Of a stretch of 64,000 bases of DNA, positions 12,061 to 23,090 are shown one piece after another (position 1 is the stretch's first letter; each line of letters starts with the position of its first letter). Position numbers and translations under genes: made by a program. Origin of the DNA: Pholiota molesta (lineage: Eukaryota; Basidiomycota; Agaricomycetes; Agaricales; Strophariaceae); the NCBI GenBank assembly GCA_014925825.1, contig JACGCK010000062.1, positions 62,001 to 126,000 on the forward strand, written 5' to 3'. Under the pieces are notes generated by a model, which was not told where the DNA came from, did not search any database, and saw only the letters and a list, made by a program, of their open reading frames with translations.

Positions 12061-13199
12061 ATGACGGATCCGCTTTCAATCACGCTTGCAGTCATTACTT
12101 TGGCCACAGCACTCAAGGACATCATCGAAACAGCCAGCGCCATTCAAGACTCGTTTTCCAAGGTGGTTATTTCCTTAATTGTGGCCATGGTCTTCCAGAT
12201 ACTCATCGTTTCTCAATCCATAGCTACCGCAGAACTATCAAAATGCCCAGAAACTTGCAAAGTTGGTGTCCAAGACCTTGCAAGAGATGCAAGATATCTA
12301 TCAAGAGAAACAGGTGATTTTTGATGGATCGCCACACCTAACAAAGACTATCAATGACCTGCGAGCGTGAGTTGTATTATTAATACTATCTTCCTATGAG
12401 TTCGAAAGTCTCCGCTGCGCTGAGCACGCTGAACTTGGATGTAACAGGGAGATGAAATTGACTTGCGAGAAATGTGCGCACTTAATCCCACCCAGGAGCG
12501 AAAGGAAGCGAGACAGGTTCAAAATCGCCTTCTACTCATTCTGGAGCCGCGAGGAGGTAGAAGGATTGATTTCAGAACTATATGACCACGTTGACAGGTG
12601 CTCACAGCAGTTCATCGTAAGTAGTTCAATGTCAAACATACATGCAGGTGCTCGACTATTTGATGTGTAACCCCGTCTCTAGCTCCTATCCAGCCTCCGC
12701 ACCGAAGCGCTCGTCGTGGAAATTCACGACACCCTCCATAATGCGGTCCGACATTCCAACAGTGCTGTTGCAATTCAAACACCACCATCACTGGCCACAG
12801 CAGTTTCGCCAGAGTAGGCATCCCGCACAATGGATTCAACGGGTTCGGAAAGGTCGTAAGCAATGCACACCTCTTCGAATTCAGCCGGTCATCTGCTATG
12901 CCCATGACATGGATGGCAGAGACCATCCCCGTACACGATCTCTCCAAAGCATACCTCCGCTGCGAGCTCGGGAAGATCAATCTCTTCCTCCAATCGATAT
13001 CCGTCCCCTGGCTGAGCCAGAACCCCACATCCTATCCCACCGCAGCCGACGGCATCTCCGAAATCCCCATCCTCAATATCTCGTGGTTCCTCGGGAAAGC
13101 GCCGCTGCCGAGCGCCGTGGTGCACCAGGACGCGGTGGTGCTCGCCTTCCGGATCCAGGATCTCCAGCGCGAGCGCCCGAGCAACGCGTGGATCCACGC
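12061..13199 (+). pseudogene. 5' half of a STAND-like N-terminal-domain/TPR gene, interrupted by a transposon
   Basis: The reading begins MTDPLSITLAVITLATALKD and continues through exons 12061-12162, 12224-12366, 12448-12616 and 12683 onward. It gives a helical bundle with NYQNAQKLA and a basic-aromatic stretch around RFKIAFYSFW. This matches the N-terminal domain of basidiomycete STAND-type and TPR proteins, which often act as signalling or incompatibility receptors. No NACHT P-loop was seen. One base appears to be missing near 12808-12815. The frame then runs through IPVHDLSKAYLRCEL and ISEIPILNISWF up to the codons for NAWIH, where the hAT-like element begins. Removing the element and one target duplication joins this part in frame to the segment starting at 15689. 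Confidence 0.75.
13192..13199 (+). repeat. Left target-site duplication of the hAT-like element
   Basis: ATCCACGC directly precedes the left terminal repeat. The right copy at 15689-15696 is ATCCACGT, identical in seven of eight bases. Eight bases is the diagnostic duplication length of hAT transposons. Confidence 0.75.
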
Positions 13200-15688
13200 T
13201 AGTGATGTGCGGGCTCGGGCTGGGCTCAAAAGCCCGGGCTTGGGCCAGGCTTCGAGGCAGTGTTGGCATTGCCAGTGGATATCCACGTGGTTGTGTGGAT
13301 ATCCACGGTTTCGTGGATAACCACAATCATGCATGGGGATGGGAATGCCTGCTTTGGAAATCGCGTGGCGAATGGGTGGGAAAGGGCAGTGATGCGCTGT
13401 TGATGCGCACGCGCACTGTACGCGGACTGCGTTATCAATGCACGCACTCGCGGTTTGGCCGACCTCTGTTGCTTTAAACTAAGTTCGTGTCTTATCATTA
13501 TTTACTTAAGGTGAAGTGTAGTGAATGGAAGAAAAATACACAATAAATCCACGGCTACACCTCATGGAAGTCTGGAACATTGGAACACACTTGGAAATGA
13601 CGGGACCTTCGTGCTCAGCACTCAGCTGCAGCACCAATCCCGGATGCGATCCCTCCAAGTATCTAAATCAGCAATGAATAATGGTATTTAAATTTTGAGA
13701 CAAGGAAGGGCGAGCATATCTTTCCCTGATTGCTGTTGCGCGAGAGCTTAATTGACGAAAACAATCAGGCTGCTTTGAAGCCCACTCTCTCAACTTCCAC
13801 AACCGCTCAAAGATTATTCAAAAATCTCGAGAAGTTTGAATTTCTGCAGGCGTAATTTGTGCCCAGTAATGTCTCCCGCATTTCTGCGGAAGAAAATTCA
13901 GTGATTTATAGCAGCTTTCATACACATCTATACCAGTGATGTGCATCTGGAGGACGCACACAGTTCACGACGCCATACACTGCAGGATTTTATGTGCTTA
14001 TATCTTAGCTTTCATAACTAGACGGATGGGCGACCAGGGGGATGCTTAAATCTGCAGGGCATGTAACTTGGATCAGACAACTGAGCAAATATAGTATGCA
14101 GGCGGAACTTGTGATTTATAATAAGAGGTTTACATTTAGGGTGCGGCATAGAGTATTTGCCTCAGTACAGCTCTTTTGGAGCCCTCACGTTAGTTGACTA
14201 GCGCTGGATGCACATATGCTGAGGCTGCTTGAGCGCTGGCACCCTCAACGTAGCCCATAGCGGCCCGGATCAGGACACGACATATGCAATGATGCATGCG
14301 ACAGAAAAGGTATAGCGACCCTGTCGTCCACAGTGAATTGCCTGGGAATTCCCATGCCCACAAGTGTGGGACGTGGTTAACCCTGTGGATATCCACGATT
14401 TCGTGGATGTGGATTACCACGTTCGCCAGTGGCGATGCCAACACTGCTTCGAGGGGCTCAGGCCTCTCAATATCTAAAGCCAAGCCCAATGTTTAGGCTT
14501 GGGCTGGCTTGGGCTGGGCCCGGGCTAAAGCCCGGGCTTTTCAGTGAGAGTGGCTGTGGCAGATCGACCACCCGCCAATTAAGCATCTGCACACCGCAGG
14601 AACTGTAATACTACAGTTCCCTTGTAGGTGCAGATGGTTAGACATGGGGGGGTTGTCCTGGGTGGTGACGTGTCCACCGCAGATGAGGCGCGCCCGTCGT
14701 AGCAGTCAAGGTGTTGACACCACACACGGGCCTGGCAGTGGTGCATGGTGATGACGATTGGCAGCGCATTACGAAGAGACACGCCCGTCGCGGTGATCGA
14801 AAAGGGGGGCTGAGGTTTGTCTGTCGTCCACAGCCGTTGTCCCCCATGCCATGTCCAACCGCGCTGTCATCCACCCACGCCATCCATCCAGCCATGGCAG
14901 CAACCATGTTGTCGCCCACGCTGGTGTCCACATCGACATCGATCCTCATCTGTGTCGTCGTCAGCCGTCATCATCCGCGTCGTCATCACGTTGTTGTCCG
15001 CCATCATCAGCGTCGTAATCCACGGTGTCGTCCATCTCGAGCAAGGCAGCAAGGCTATCAGCAGCGTTTAGATAGCGGAGAGGAGGGTACTTACTTATGA
15101 AGGGGTTGATGACAACGCATCATCCCCTTGCCCTCAGCATCCCTCGTGAACCCTGTCAGTCATCTGCGCGCCCAGCGTCGTCCACAGATGCCTGGTCCAT
15201 ATTGTGCCCACGTCGGCTTCGACTCGTCATCCGTCATCATCCGCGGCGTTATCCTGCCACATCATCCACTGCATGTCTTGATCCACGGTGTCTTCCACAT
15301 TGTCGAGCAAGGCAGCAAACCCACATCCCTCATTGGAGGGGAGGGGCGATGGGCGGGTGGCGATGGTAAAAGATGGGAGCGAGATACTGGAAAAAAGTGA
15401 ACATGTCAACGAACTGATTGATGTCATTTCAAGCGGAGCTTGAAATTTCGAACCTTCCCCGACAATATTTACAAGTAAATCCTGTCTCTAAGTCGACTTC
15501 AATCCTGAGATTTGGCCAAGTCTTATATGTGATAAAAGCCCGGGCTTGAGCCCGCGGCTCGGGCTTTTTGAACACCCAAGCCGAGCCCAAAGCCTATAGA
15601 GGCCCTCTGATGGGCCGGGCTTGGCTTGGGCTTTTCCGGGCGGGCTCGGGCGGGCTTCGGGCCTCAAGCCCAAGCCGGCACATCACTA
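13200..15688. mobile_element. Non-autonomous hAT-like DNA transposon (2,489 bp), composite internally
   Basis: Both ends begin with the same terminal inverted repeat: TAGTGATGTGC at the left, its complement ending at 15688 on the right. Each is followed by G/C-rich GGGCTTGGGC-type subterminal repeats. An 8-bp target duplication with one mismatch flanks the element. No transposase domain was recognised; the long open frames inside are low-complexity. Inside are three copies of the palindrome GTGGATATCCAC (13275, 13295, 14385). An inverted segment is shared between 13251-13273 and 14431-14452, and there is a tandem duplication of about 265 bp period near 14965-15318. A third GGGCTTGGGC block lies at 14488-14540, suggesting nested or composite origin. 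The insertion breaks the STAND-like/TPR gene. Confidence 0.8.
14965..15318. repeat. Tandem duplication inside the hAT-like element
   Basis: CCGTCATCATCCGCG occurs at 14965 and again at 15231. TCGAGCAAGGCAGCAA occurs near 15037 and again near 15303. Both pairs are about 266 bp apart, showing a diverged direct repeat of that period. It lies in the element's interior and has no coding signal. Confidence 0.6.
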
Positions 15689-15696
15689 ATCCACGT
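15689..15696 (+). repeat. Right target-site duplication of the hAT-like element
   Basis: ATCCACGT directly follows the right terminal inverted repeat and pairs with ATCCACGC at 13192-13199. Keeping only one copy restores the codons NAWIHVVDIAVNDL across the junction. Confidence 0.75.
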
Positions 15697-17602
15697 GGTC
15701 GACATCGCGGTGAACGATCTCTCCATCCGCCTTAATGAGCTGCAGATGCACGACGACGCGGTCGCGATATGCACGCTGCGGATTAGCCTGTGGCGCACGA
15801 TCGCCGAGCGGTACCCGTCCCCCACCGCGTCGCGTCGGCTGGCGGACGCGCTGATGAAGCTTGCGGTGGTGGTTGCGAATAGGGGGAGCATTCCCAGCGA
15901 CCGCGGAAGCTATTCAGATTCTGCAGCCGCTGGTAGATGTAGGACTGCAGGAGCCCAATGTGCGGCTGAAGATGCAGGATATTGAGCTGCTAGCGCGGGG
16001 TATGATTCTGCAGGCGGGGAACGACCTGGATCCCATCAGGGCTCTGCAGCTAGCTGTCGATGCGGGGAAGATCCTGGAAAGGGCGCTGCCAGGGCTCGAG
16101 GACCTCTCTACAACGGACATCTCTGCCAGTGCGCTCTCGCCTGGCGACTGGGCAGTCATTTCTAGTTCGGGCACTGTTATAGTTTCGGACGACACCCACT
16201 TCACATACGCCTCGAGCCTGCTTCGCATCGCCCAAATTCAGCTTACGCATCGCCAATCTGTCGCGTCGAACAAGTACGCCAAAACGGGTTTGGCGATCCT
16301 GAACCACCTCCTCGCGAAGTACCCGGGCTCGGACAAGATTCAGGACGAAATTACGAGGGCACTAACGCACCTCTCGGGCATGACGATCCGCACGCTGAAC
16401 ACCGACGCTGAAAATCTGCAATACACGGAACGTAACACGGCTCTCTTCCGCCAGCTGGGCCAGATCAACCCCCAGCGCTATGTGATCCCGCTCGCGCTCG
16501 CGCTCTGGTCGCAGCGGGACGTGTTCCTCATCCTCGGGGATGCGGATAAAGCACAGAGGATCTACCAGGAGATGGTCAGCCTGAGCGCGCTCGCAGCCGC
16601 CCCACCGCATCTCGACCTCCAGATCCCCTCCCAAACGGAGGGCGATTACTATGCGCAGGTCGCGCTGGCCCATCACACGACCACGCGGTTCACGGACGCC
16701 ATATACGCGGCGCAGAACGCAATCTCCCAGTACGCCGCGTTGGAATTCATGGAGCCCGGGCGGAGTCGCGCTAAACACATCAGCGTAGTCACTACGCTAA
16801 CGAGTTTAAAACTCTCGTGTTGGGAAACATGAATTCGACACATGTTTATCTCTTATGTGATGCGGGGCGCTATCCGGAGGCGATGGAGCTCAGCAAGAAG
16901 ATGGCTTCCGAAGTTCGCAAAAATAGTCCAACGGAGATGACGGTCATACAGGCGCTTTTCGGAGTCGCTCTAACCCAGCTTTACAATTGCCTGCCTCTTG
17001 ACGCCATCACTACCGCGACAGAGGCCGTCTCGCTTTGCCAGATGCTCGCAAAGGATGATCTCCTCAAATTTAGTCTTCTTTACGCATGTTCGCTCAATCT
17101 TTCCAATGGTCATGCCGACCTTGGGAATGTGGACGAGGCAATCAGGCATTTTGACATTGCGGAGAACGCCATCCTAAGGCACAATAAGGTCTATTCTATA
17201 GAGGAGCTGAATAGCAACGAGAGCGCTTATAGCACTCTCTTAGTTAGACGGTCCAGGTTGTTATTTGCCAAGGGTGATTATGCACGAGCCGCCACTCTTG
17301 TTAGAAAATCCGAGGCCATCGAAAGGGAAAACGTGAAGCTGTCCAAATCCGCTTTCAAGGATTTGGCCGGCATCTTGATTTATTCAGGCATCTTATTTTG
17401 TACCCTCGGGCGTCATGAGGAGGGAAACGCGGCTGCTACGGAACTGAAGGAGCTACGAGAGAATCTCGCGGTTACTTCCCCTGCGCTAGCTCATTTGGTC
17501 AAGGTTGGGTTGACCTATCTGACAAAGCGGGGAGGGTGGAAGCCTGTCAAGGAGGCGAGGAATAGATTAACGTGTGGTCACCAAGACTGCCATCTATTTT
17601 GA
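15689..17602 (+). pseudogene. 3' half of the STAND-like/TPR gene (tetratricopeptide region)
   Basis: After the transposon the gene resumes with VVDIAVNDLSIRLNELQ. It continues as helical repeats of TPR type, for example the segments around IRALQLAVDAGKILERALPG, IYQEMVSLSALAAA, and GNVDEAIRHFDIAENAI near the C-terminus. TPR arrays bind partner proteins and usually form the sensor end of fungal STAND-like receptors. Two frame changes interrupt it: one at a run of five G (15882-15886), where one G fewer keeps the frame, and one near 16790-16805. It ends with a stop at 17602. With the transposon present it cannot be made as one protein from this allele, although a downstream fragment could still be transcribed. 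Confidence 0.7.
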
Positions 17603-17920
17603 CAATGTCATGGTTGTTGACTTCATTTTAAACGCAGTATTAATTAATAGTGGGAATTTTGTATTTAGATAGTGGGCATTTATGTACTGTGTTGCGCAGG
17701 CTCGCAGCCAACTCGCAGCGCAAATGGATAAGACCTAGCCTAGCGGCTTCAACGGCTCCGCGTTCGGGAACCGGTGGCACGCAAGGCACGGCTAGGCACG
17801 GTCACCAAGGTACACTGCCGGAGGTAATCACGTGCGGATAGATGTCTCTAGCACATTCCTCCACCTGGGCAGCTTATTAACACTTCTTCTCTCCCACCAT
17901 CTACGACAGCACCCAGCGAA

Positions 17921-19845
17921 ATGGCTGACATCGGGCGTGGCTTACCGCTGCTCAGTGGGCCGCCACCCCTACAGGAGTCGTCCAGCGCCGACAACGCGTG
18001 CAGGAAGTGCAACAAGGAGTTTAATTTGATCTTTACGCGCTCGAGGAGATGCAACCATTGTGGTAAGAAGGCTTGTAGCACTTTGTGATCTGATTGAACT
18101 GCAACACTGTGCTTTGTTTTCAGGATACTCGTACTGCCATAGCTGCACGGATTACCAGGCTCTGATGCCTAGGAGCGGAGCGGATACGGGTTACGATGCC
18201 ATGAACGTGTGTTCGTTCTGCATCGAGTTTCTGACCAGTGTGTTCCCTATTAGTACCTCAAACGATCGATGACTGATGTGATACAGTTACGGCTGCGGGG
18301 AGAAATCAACTCAAGGGACTTCCATTGGCGAAGTTGAAGAGATATATCAATGCATACAACATCAGGATAGATCGAGCGGTGGAAAAAGACGATCTTATAG
18401 ACGCTATCCTCGCTGCGCGGGTGAGCACATACCAATATTCTTCAATATACCTTCAATTAACTCTTGTCCTAGAATTCTAATGGCTGTCTTCCTCGTGCAA
18501 ATGAGGTAAGAAATTCATTCATCAGAGAATCGTCACGAACATTCGCCTGACACTCTGCTCGCAGCATTATTACCGCCAGTATTCAGTCCCAAATAAGACC
18601 CAAGCACGTCCTCGAGGGTTGTTCTCTCGCTCTGGGCAAACTTCCAACATACCGCCTCCGCCGCCTTCGCGGCCGCCGGCCCCTAACACTGCCCATGAGT
18701 TCGCACGTCCAGATCTCGCCCCGGACCACCCACCACACCCCCCATACCCGCCGCGGAGTACTCGCCCTGCTCAGCAGCAGCAGTACAACCCGCCTCCACA
18801 GCCCCCGCCTCGACCGCATTCCACATACCCGAGCCCATCTCCACATAACCCCCCGCCGCACTTTAATTCCGCTCCTCCTCGACCGCCGCCAAACAACAAC
18901 CCTCACGGACATTACCAACAGCCTCAATATCCATACCAGAATCAATACGGAAGACCGCAGGCGCCCCCGCCGCAGAATTACCACTCGCGCCCCTCGCCTC
19001 CGCGCCCTCCGCCAGCCTCGCAGCCGCCTCCCCCGCCCCCTCGGCCACGCACCACATCCACAGCGCCGCCGCCCACGCTCGCGCAGCTGCTGACCATGAA
19101 CCCGGACGCCGTCGGCGCCCTGAGCATCGGCGCGCTCAAAGCCATCCTCTTCACGAACCACGTGAACGCGGGGCAGATCCTGGAGAAGTCGGACCTCGTC
19201 GCGAAGGTGCTCGTGCTGATCGAGGACGAGAAGCGCGAGCGGGAGCGGCAGCGGCTCGCGGAGGAGCGCGAGCAGCTGGAGCTGATGCGGCGGGAGGAGG
19301 AGCGCAGGGAGGAGGTGCGGGAGCGCGCGGTGGCGGCGGAGCGCGAGCGGCTGCGGGCGGAGGCGGAGGCGGCGGGCCAGGCGGCGATGGGCGATGGGTC
19401 GGGGTTGGGTGGTGAGGGGGCGAAGGAGGATGAGCAGGCGGAGATGAGGGCTGGGGATGGGGCAGGGGAAGGAAGTGCGGATCCGGTGCCGCGGGAAACG
19501 ACGCCGTTGAGTTCTTCGCCGCCAAGACCCGCATCCGAAGCGCCCAGGACGCAAGGCTTCGCGACGACGCTGGAACGTAACGGGCTGTGTGTGGTGTGTC
19601 AGGACGAGGAGGCGAATATCGCCATCGTTGATTGCGGGTACGTTCAGTCATCGTATTTGTCTTCCTGCGGTAGAAGAACAACAAAACTGACGCTGTGTTT
19701 GTTTTTTTCTCCCTGTTTCACGTATAAAGGCATATGGCGATGTGTAGAGAATGCTCCGACCTGATTATGGCCAGCTCGAGAGAATGTCCGCTGTGTCGAA
19801 CGCGCATCGTCACTGAGTCGAGGTTGCTCCGGATATTCAAGGCCT
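17921..19845 (+). CDS. FYVE-type / SAP-like / RING-finger protein, putative E3 ubiquitin ligase
   Basis: The start at 17921 gives MADIGRGLPLLSG. A FYVE-type zinc finger follows (CRKC, then RRCNHCG, YCHSC and CSFC), split by an intron at 18063-18123. Next comes a short SAP-like helix pair (LPLAKLKRYINAYNIR ... DDLIDAILAAR), a very Pro-rich stretch of about 150 residues, a charged Glu/Arg coiled coil with RERERQRLAEEREQ, and a C-terminal C3HC4 RING: CVVCQDEEANIAIVDCGH, then MCRECS and CPLCRTRI. The RING is split by the last intron inside DCGH. This order matches CARP/rififylin-type ligases, which combine lipid binding with ubiquitin transfer on endosomes. Function in this fungus is inferred. 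No frame problem was seen. Confidence 0.8.
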
Positions 19846-20400
19846 GAACGGGATGGGGATTTTTTGTTCTAGTAGCTCAGGCTTCTTGTATGGGATTGCC
19901 TATCAATAGAGCTTTCATGCGACAATATTGCTTTTCTTGTGTCTCCATCTTTTATTTATTATTCCCCGCATATTTCACACCACTCACTATCTTGGGATCC
20001 TCGTCGCATACTATCATTGGAACATCACACTGTCTATAATACATACCACGAGCGACCTTTCTCGGTCGTTCAATTGCTCTTGGCCATTCTTGTATAAGTA
20101 TTCCCAGCCTATCAACTATTCACCATTTGTTTCATTGTGCATTTTGTTGCACGTCCAACCAGTGTACTGTAGTTCTGCTTTCGTTTGTTCATTTTGATCC
20201 TCACCCACTCGTTTTTTTGGCACTTCTCAAACATAGAATCGAATTGAAATTTATAGCCGTCGAAGGATCTATCAGAGATGACCAGAAAGAAATAGGGATC
20301 GACGCTCTTAGCCATGGAAGGTTTATCAGTATTAATAATTGGGCGTGCTTCCAGAGTGATGAGTGATGCAATGAGATATGTATTATGGGATAAAATAGGA

Positions 20401-21409
20401 CTAGAATGGGAGTTTTTGAGGTTTCGAATATCTTGAGGGCTTGAGGGGGTTCGGCTTTCTCTTCTTGTAATACTGAAAAACACGAAACAAGTGAGTTCAC
20501 TGACGCGTAAAAATGCACGAAATGAGCAGCACATACCTCCTTGTACCTCGCCACACGCGCCGCCATGTCGCGCATGAGGACAGAGCGCTTGCGAATTCTG
20601 CCCGCCTTCTGGCGCTCCCACAGATGGCCCTTGAACATGCGCTTCCTGCCCGCGTACAGGCGGACACCGAGCTTCGCCCCCACCGTCGGCTTCTTCGTGG
20701 CCTTGCCGAGCCACCGGATGTGCACAGCGTAGTGCGGCGCCTTCTTGGCCTTGGTCACGGCGCGCTGTGCGGCGGCGAGCCTGTGTTTGATAGCATCGAT
20801 GTTCTTGGTCTGCTGTGCGATTTGTTTCTTCATGGCCTCCATACGGAGCTTGCGGCTCTCGTTCACGCGGTACTCGGGGCTGTTCTTGGGGGCGTCGACC
20901 AGGTGGATGACTTCGAACCGCGCGACCTCTTCCGCCAGCTCCTCGACCTGCTTCTCCAACGCCGCGCGCTCGGCGTGCAGCGTCGCGAGCGGCGTCTTGC
21001 TCGTGAGCGTGAGCTCCTCCAGCTTCGCGCTCAGCGTCGCCAGGGGGTCGTCCGGCGGGGGCGGCGCCAAGTCCGCGGCGAGCGCGGGGCTCAGCGACGC
21101 CTTCACGCGCTGCAGCCGCAGCCGCAGCGCGTCCGTCTTGGGCCCGGGCGGGAGGAGCTCCAGGGTGTTCGTCGCATATGCATTCTTCGCGAGGTCGGCC
21201 TGGCGGCGCAGCGAGTACGCGGCGCCGCGCCAGTGGCCGGTCGCCTTGTGCTTGTGCGGGAGGAAGGGGTTCGCGCGCAGGATGCCCTTGGGCTTGGGCT
21301 TGGGCTGCCCGGCGGCGGCGCTGGACTCGGGGAGGGACCGGGGGCGGGCGAGCTGGGTGTGGCGGAAGGCCTTGATGGACTGCAGGGCGCGTTGTTGAAC
21401 CGAGGACAT
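20401..21409 (-). CDS. Mitochondrial large-subunit ribosomal protein mL59 (MRPL25 family)
   Basis: Two exons (20537-21409 and 20401-20472, intron 20473-20536 with GTATGT donor) encode 314 residues. The N-terminus (MSSVQQRALQSIKAFRHTQL) is basic and suits mitochondrial import. Then come NPFLPHKHKATG, YSLRRQADL and LLPPGPK, which are hallmarks of fungal mL59. The middle is a Glu/Ala/Leu coiled coil, and the C-terminus is strongly basic (RKRMFKGHLWERQK, then YYKKRKPNPLK), fitting rRNA contacts. The coding sequence is GC-rich and uninterrupted. It is transcribed divergently from the TENA/THI-4 gene, with about 416 bp between the start codons. Confidence 0.75.
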
Positions 21410-21825
21410 GGCGGCACACGCGGAGAGGGGTTGAAGCGGTGCTCGCTGGGGATGACGGCGGAGGCGCGTCCTGGGTGTGGGAGGTGTGTGTTTGCTGGTG
21501 ACGCTCGGCGGACGACGACGTGCTCGAACTTTTCCGTGCTGTTTGGTTCGAACGGGGAGACCAAACTTTACTAGAATAGGAAACTCTTATTTGCGGGCTC
21601 GGCGCGAGAACCCAACTATATCCCACCGCAGACGCAGAAAATGCGAAAAGCGTTGACGAGAAAAGCTGCCCATATTCTAACCAAAAAATTCTGTCCGCTA
21701 TCTCAAATTTATTCTGTGGTCGGATGCACCGCAAGACCCCCCTTTGATCGCTGACTTTGAATGAGATGATCGTCGGAATCCCAGACTATCACGTCATCTA
21801 ATCTACATCCAGGTCTCTACAAAAC
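21410..21825. promoter_or_regulatory. Bidirectional promoter region between mL59 and TENA/THI-4 genes
   Basis: The two start codons face away from each other across 416 bp, so both promoters must lie here. No convincing TATA box was found on either side, as is common for housekeeping fungal genes. No coding segment was recognised in the spacer. Confidence 0.45.
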
Positions 21826-22673
21826 ATGAGCGCACCGCGGGCACTTTCTGAGCATCTTCTCTCCTTGGACACATTTCCTTCCTTCAGGGACGCCACCCGA
21901 CACACCTTCCTCACTCAGGCAGGAAATGGCACGCTGCCGCTGTCCAGACTCGCCCTATGGCTCTCGCAAGATCGGATATACGCGGCGCACGCCTATCCGC
22001 GCTTCATAGGCTCCTTGATTTCGTGCATTCCCTTCCACGATGCTGATAGCCCGAGCGGGCCCAAAGAGCGCCAGAACGAGGAGATCCTGCAGATGCTCGT
22101 CAAATGTTTGGATAACATCGTCCGCGAAGTCCAGTTCTTCAAAGACACCACCGAGAAATATGGTCTCAATGTGGAGGAGTGGGCGCAACGGAAGGCGACT
22201 AGGGATTATACAGCGGAGATGGTTAGAGTTGCTTCGTTGGGGTCGTTGCAAGATGGGTTGATCTTCTTATGGGCAATGGAGCGGGTGCGTCTGATTCTAT
22301 TCTTACTTTTCAAAACCATACTTGATTCCAGCATATCCACCAGGTATATCTCGAGGCATGGCGATATGTCAAAGACCTGCAAAGTCAATCTTCAAACACA
22401 CAAAGGAACGAATTTCCCGTCATCGGCGCCATCCAAAGTTTATCAGAGAACTGGAGCTCTCCAGAATTCGAAGACTTCGTAAACGCCCTACAACGTCTCG
22501 TAGACGGCTTGGATATCAAGCCGTGGTCGGAGGCCTGGTTCAAAGCGGAAGACATCTGGACACGAGTTCTCGAATTGGAAGTGGCATTCTGGCCCGAAGA
22601 TGGCGATGAGCTGGTGAAGCCTCTGAAGAAACAGCTTTGGAGTGGTCTTATGACGCACGACAAGCCCACATAA
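21826..22673 (+). CDS. TENA/THI-4 family protein (thiaminase II-like, heme-oxygenase fold)
   Basis: Exons 21826-22284 and 22344-22673 join in phase 0 (intron 22285-22343) to give 262 residues. The start MSAPRALSEHLLSLDTFPSF and the block GTLPLSRLALWLSQDRIYAA are typical of the TENA/THI-4 all-helical fold. This family hydrolyses or salvages pyrimidine moieties of thiamin breakdown products. The C-terminal half includes YLEAWRYVKDL and FWPEDG. The protein lacks any targeting signal and should be cytosolic. In fungi this domain also occurs as a stand-alone protein of uncertain activity, so the enzymatic role is inferred. Confidence 0.75.
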
Positions 22674-22997
22674 TTTGACCGAGCAGATTATTTCGCCTGT
22701 ATTACTGCTGTTTATCTTACTTCAAATCTTTTTACAAATGACTGATTGAATTGAACAATCACACAGGCCTGTTTACTTTGGGTACAAGCATCATAGTGGG
22801 TTATGCGGGCGACGAAGTCGGCTACGTCATTGGCAGACCATGGCAGCTATAAATAACACTAGCGCCCACAACACTCCATCATGAACCAAAATTTAGAAGT
22901 GTTCTCCTCTATGGATTGATGGTGTAGGTGGTGTATCTGGCCCCGCACAATGACAAGGTCTTCGTCATAAGGCCCAACGAAATGCAGATTCAAAATG

Positions 22998-23005
22998 TAT
23001 ATAAA
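22998..23005 (+). promoter_or_regulatory. TATA box of the CsbD-like gene
   Basis: TATATAAA lies 86 bp upstream of the start codon at 23091 and is followed by a C/T-rich leader. It is a clear core promoter element, in line with a strongly inducible stress gene. The rest of 22674-22997 showed no coding segment. Confidence 0.6.
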
Positions 23006-23090
23006 GGCCTCAATCTCGTTCATACCTTTTCCATATCTCAAATACATCAAACCACCTAAAAAATCACCAAACCACCATTCTCTTACAACA

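Noticed and set aside
14711..15100. Open frames of about 130 codons inside the hAT-like element as a transposase
   Set aside because: The sequence is low-complexity His/Arg/Pro-rich, with no hAT catalytic or dimerisation motif; it arises from the tandem repeat.
18583..19554. Minus-strand open frame of 323 codons opposite the FYVE/RING gene
   Set aside because: It is the antisense of the Pro- and Glu/Arg-rich coding region. The composition (Arg/Leu-rich) is that of a shadow frame, and the sense strand has clear zinc-finger domains and splice sites.
20513..21574. Plus-strand open frame of 353 codons opposite mL59
   Set aside because: It lies antisense to a well-supported ribosomal protein gene; GC-rich codon bias keeps the opposite frame open.
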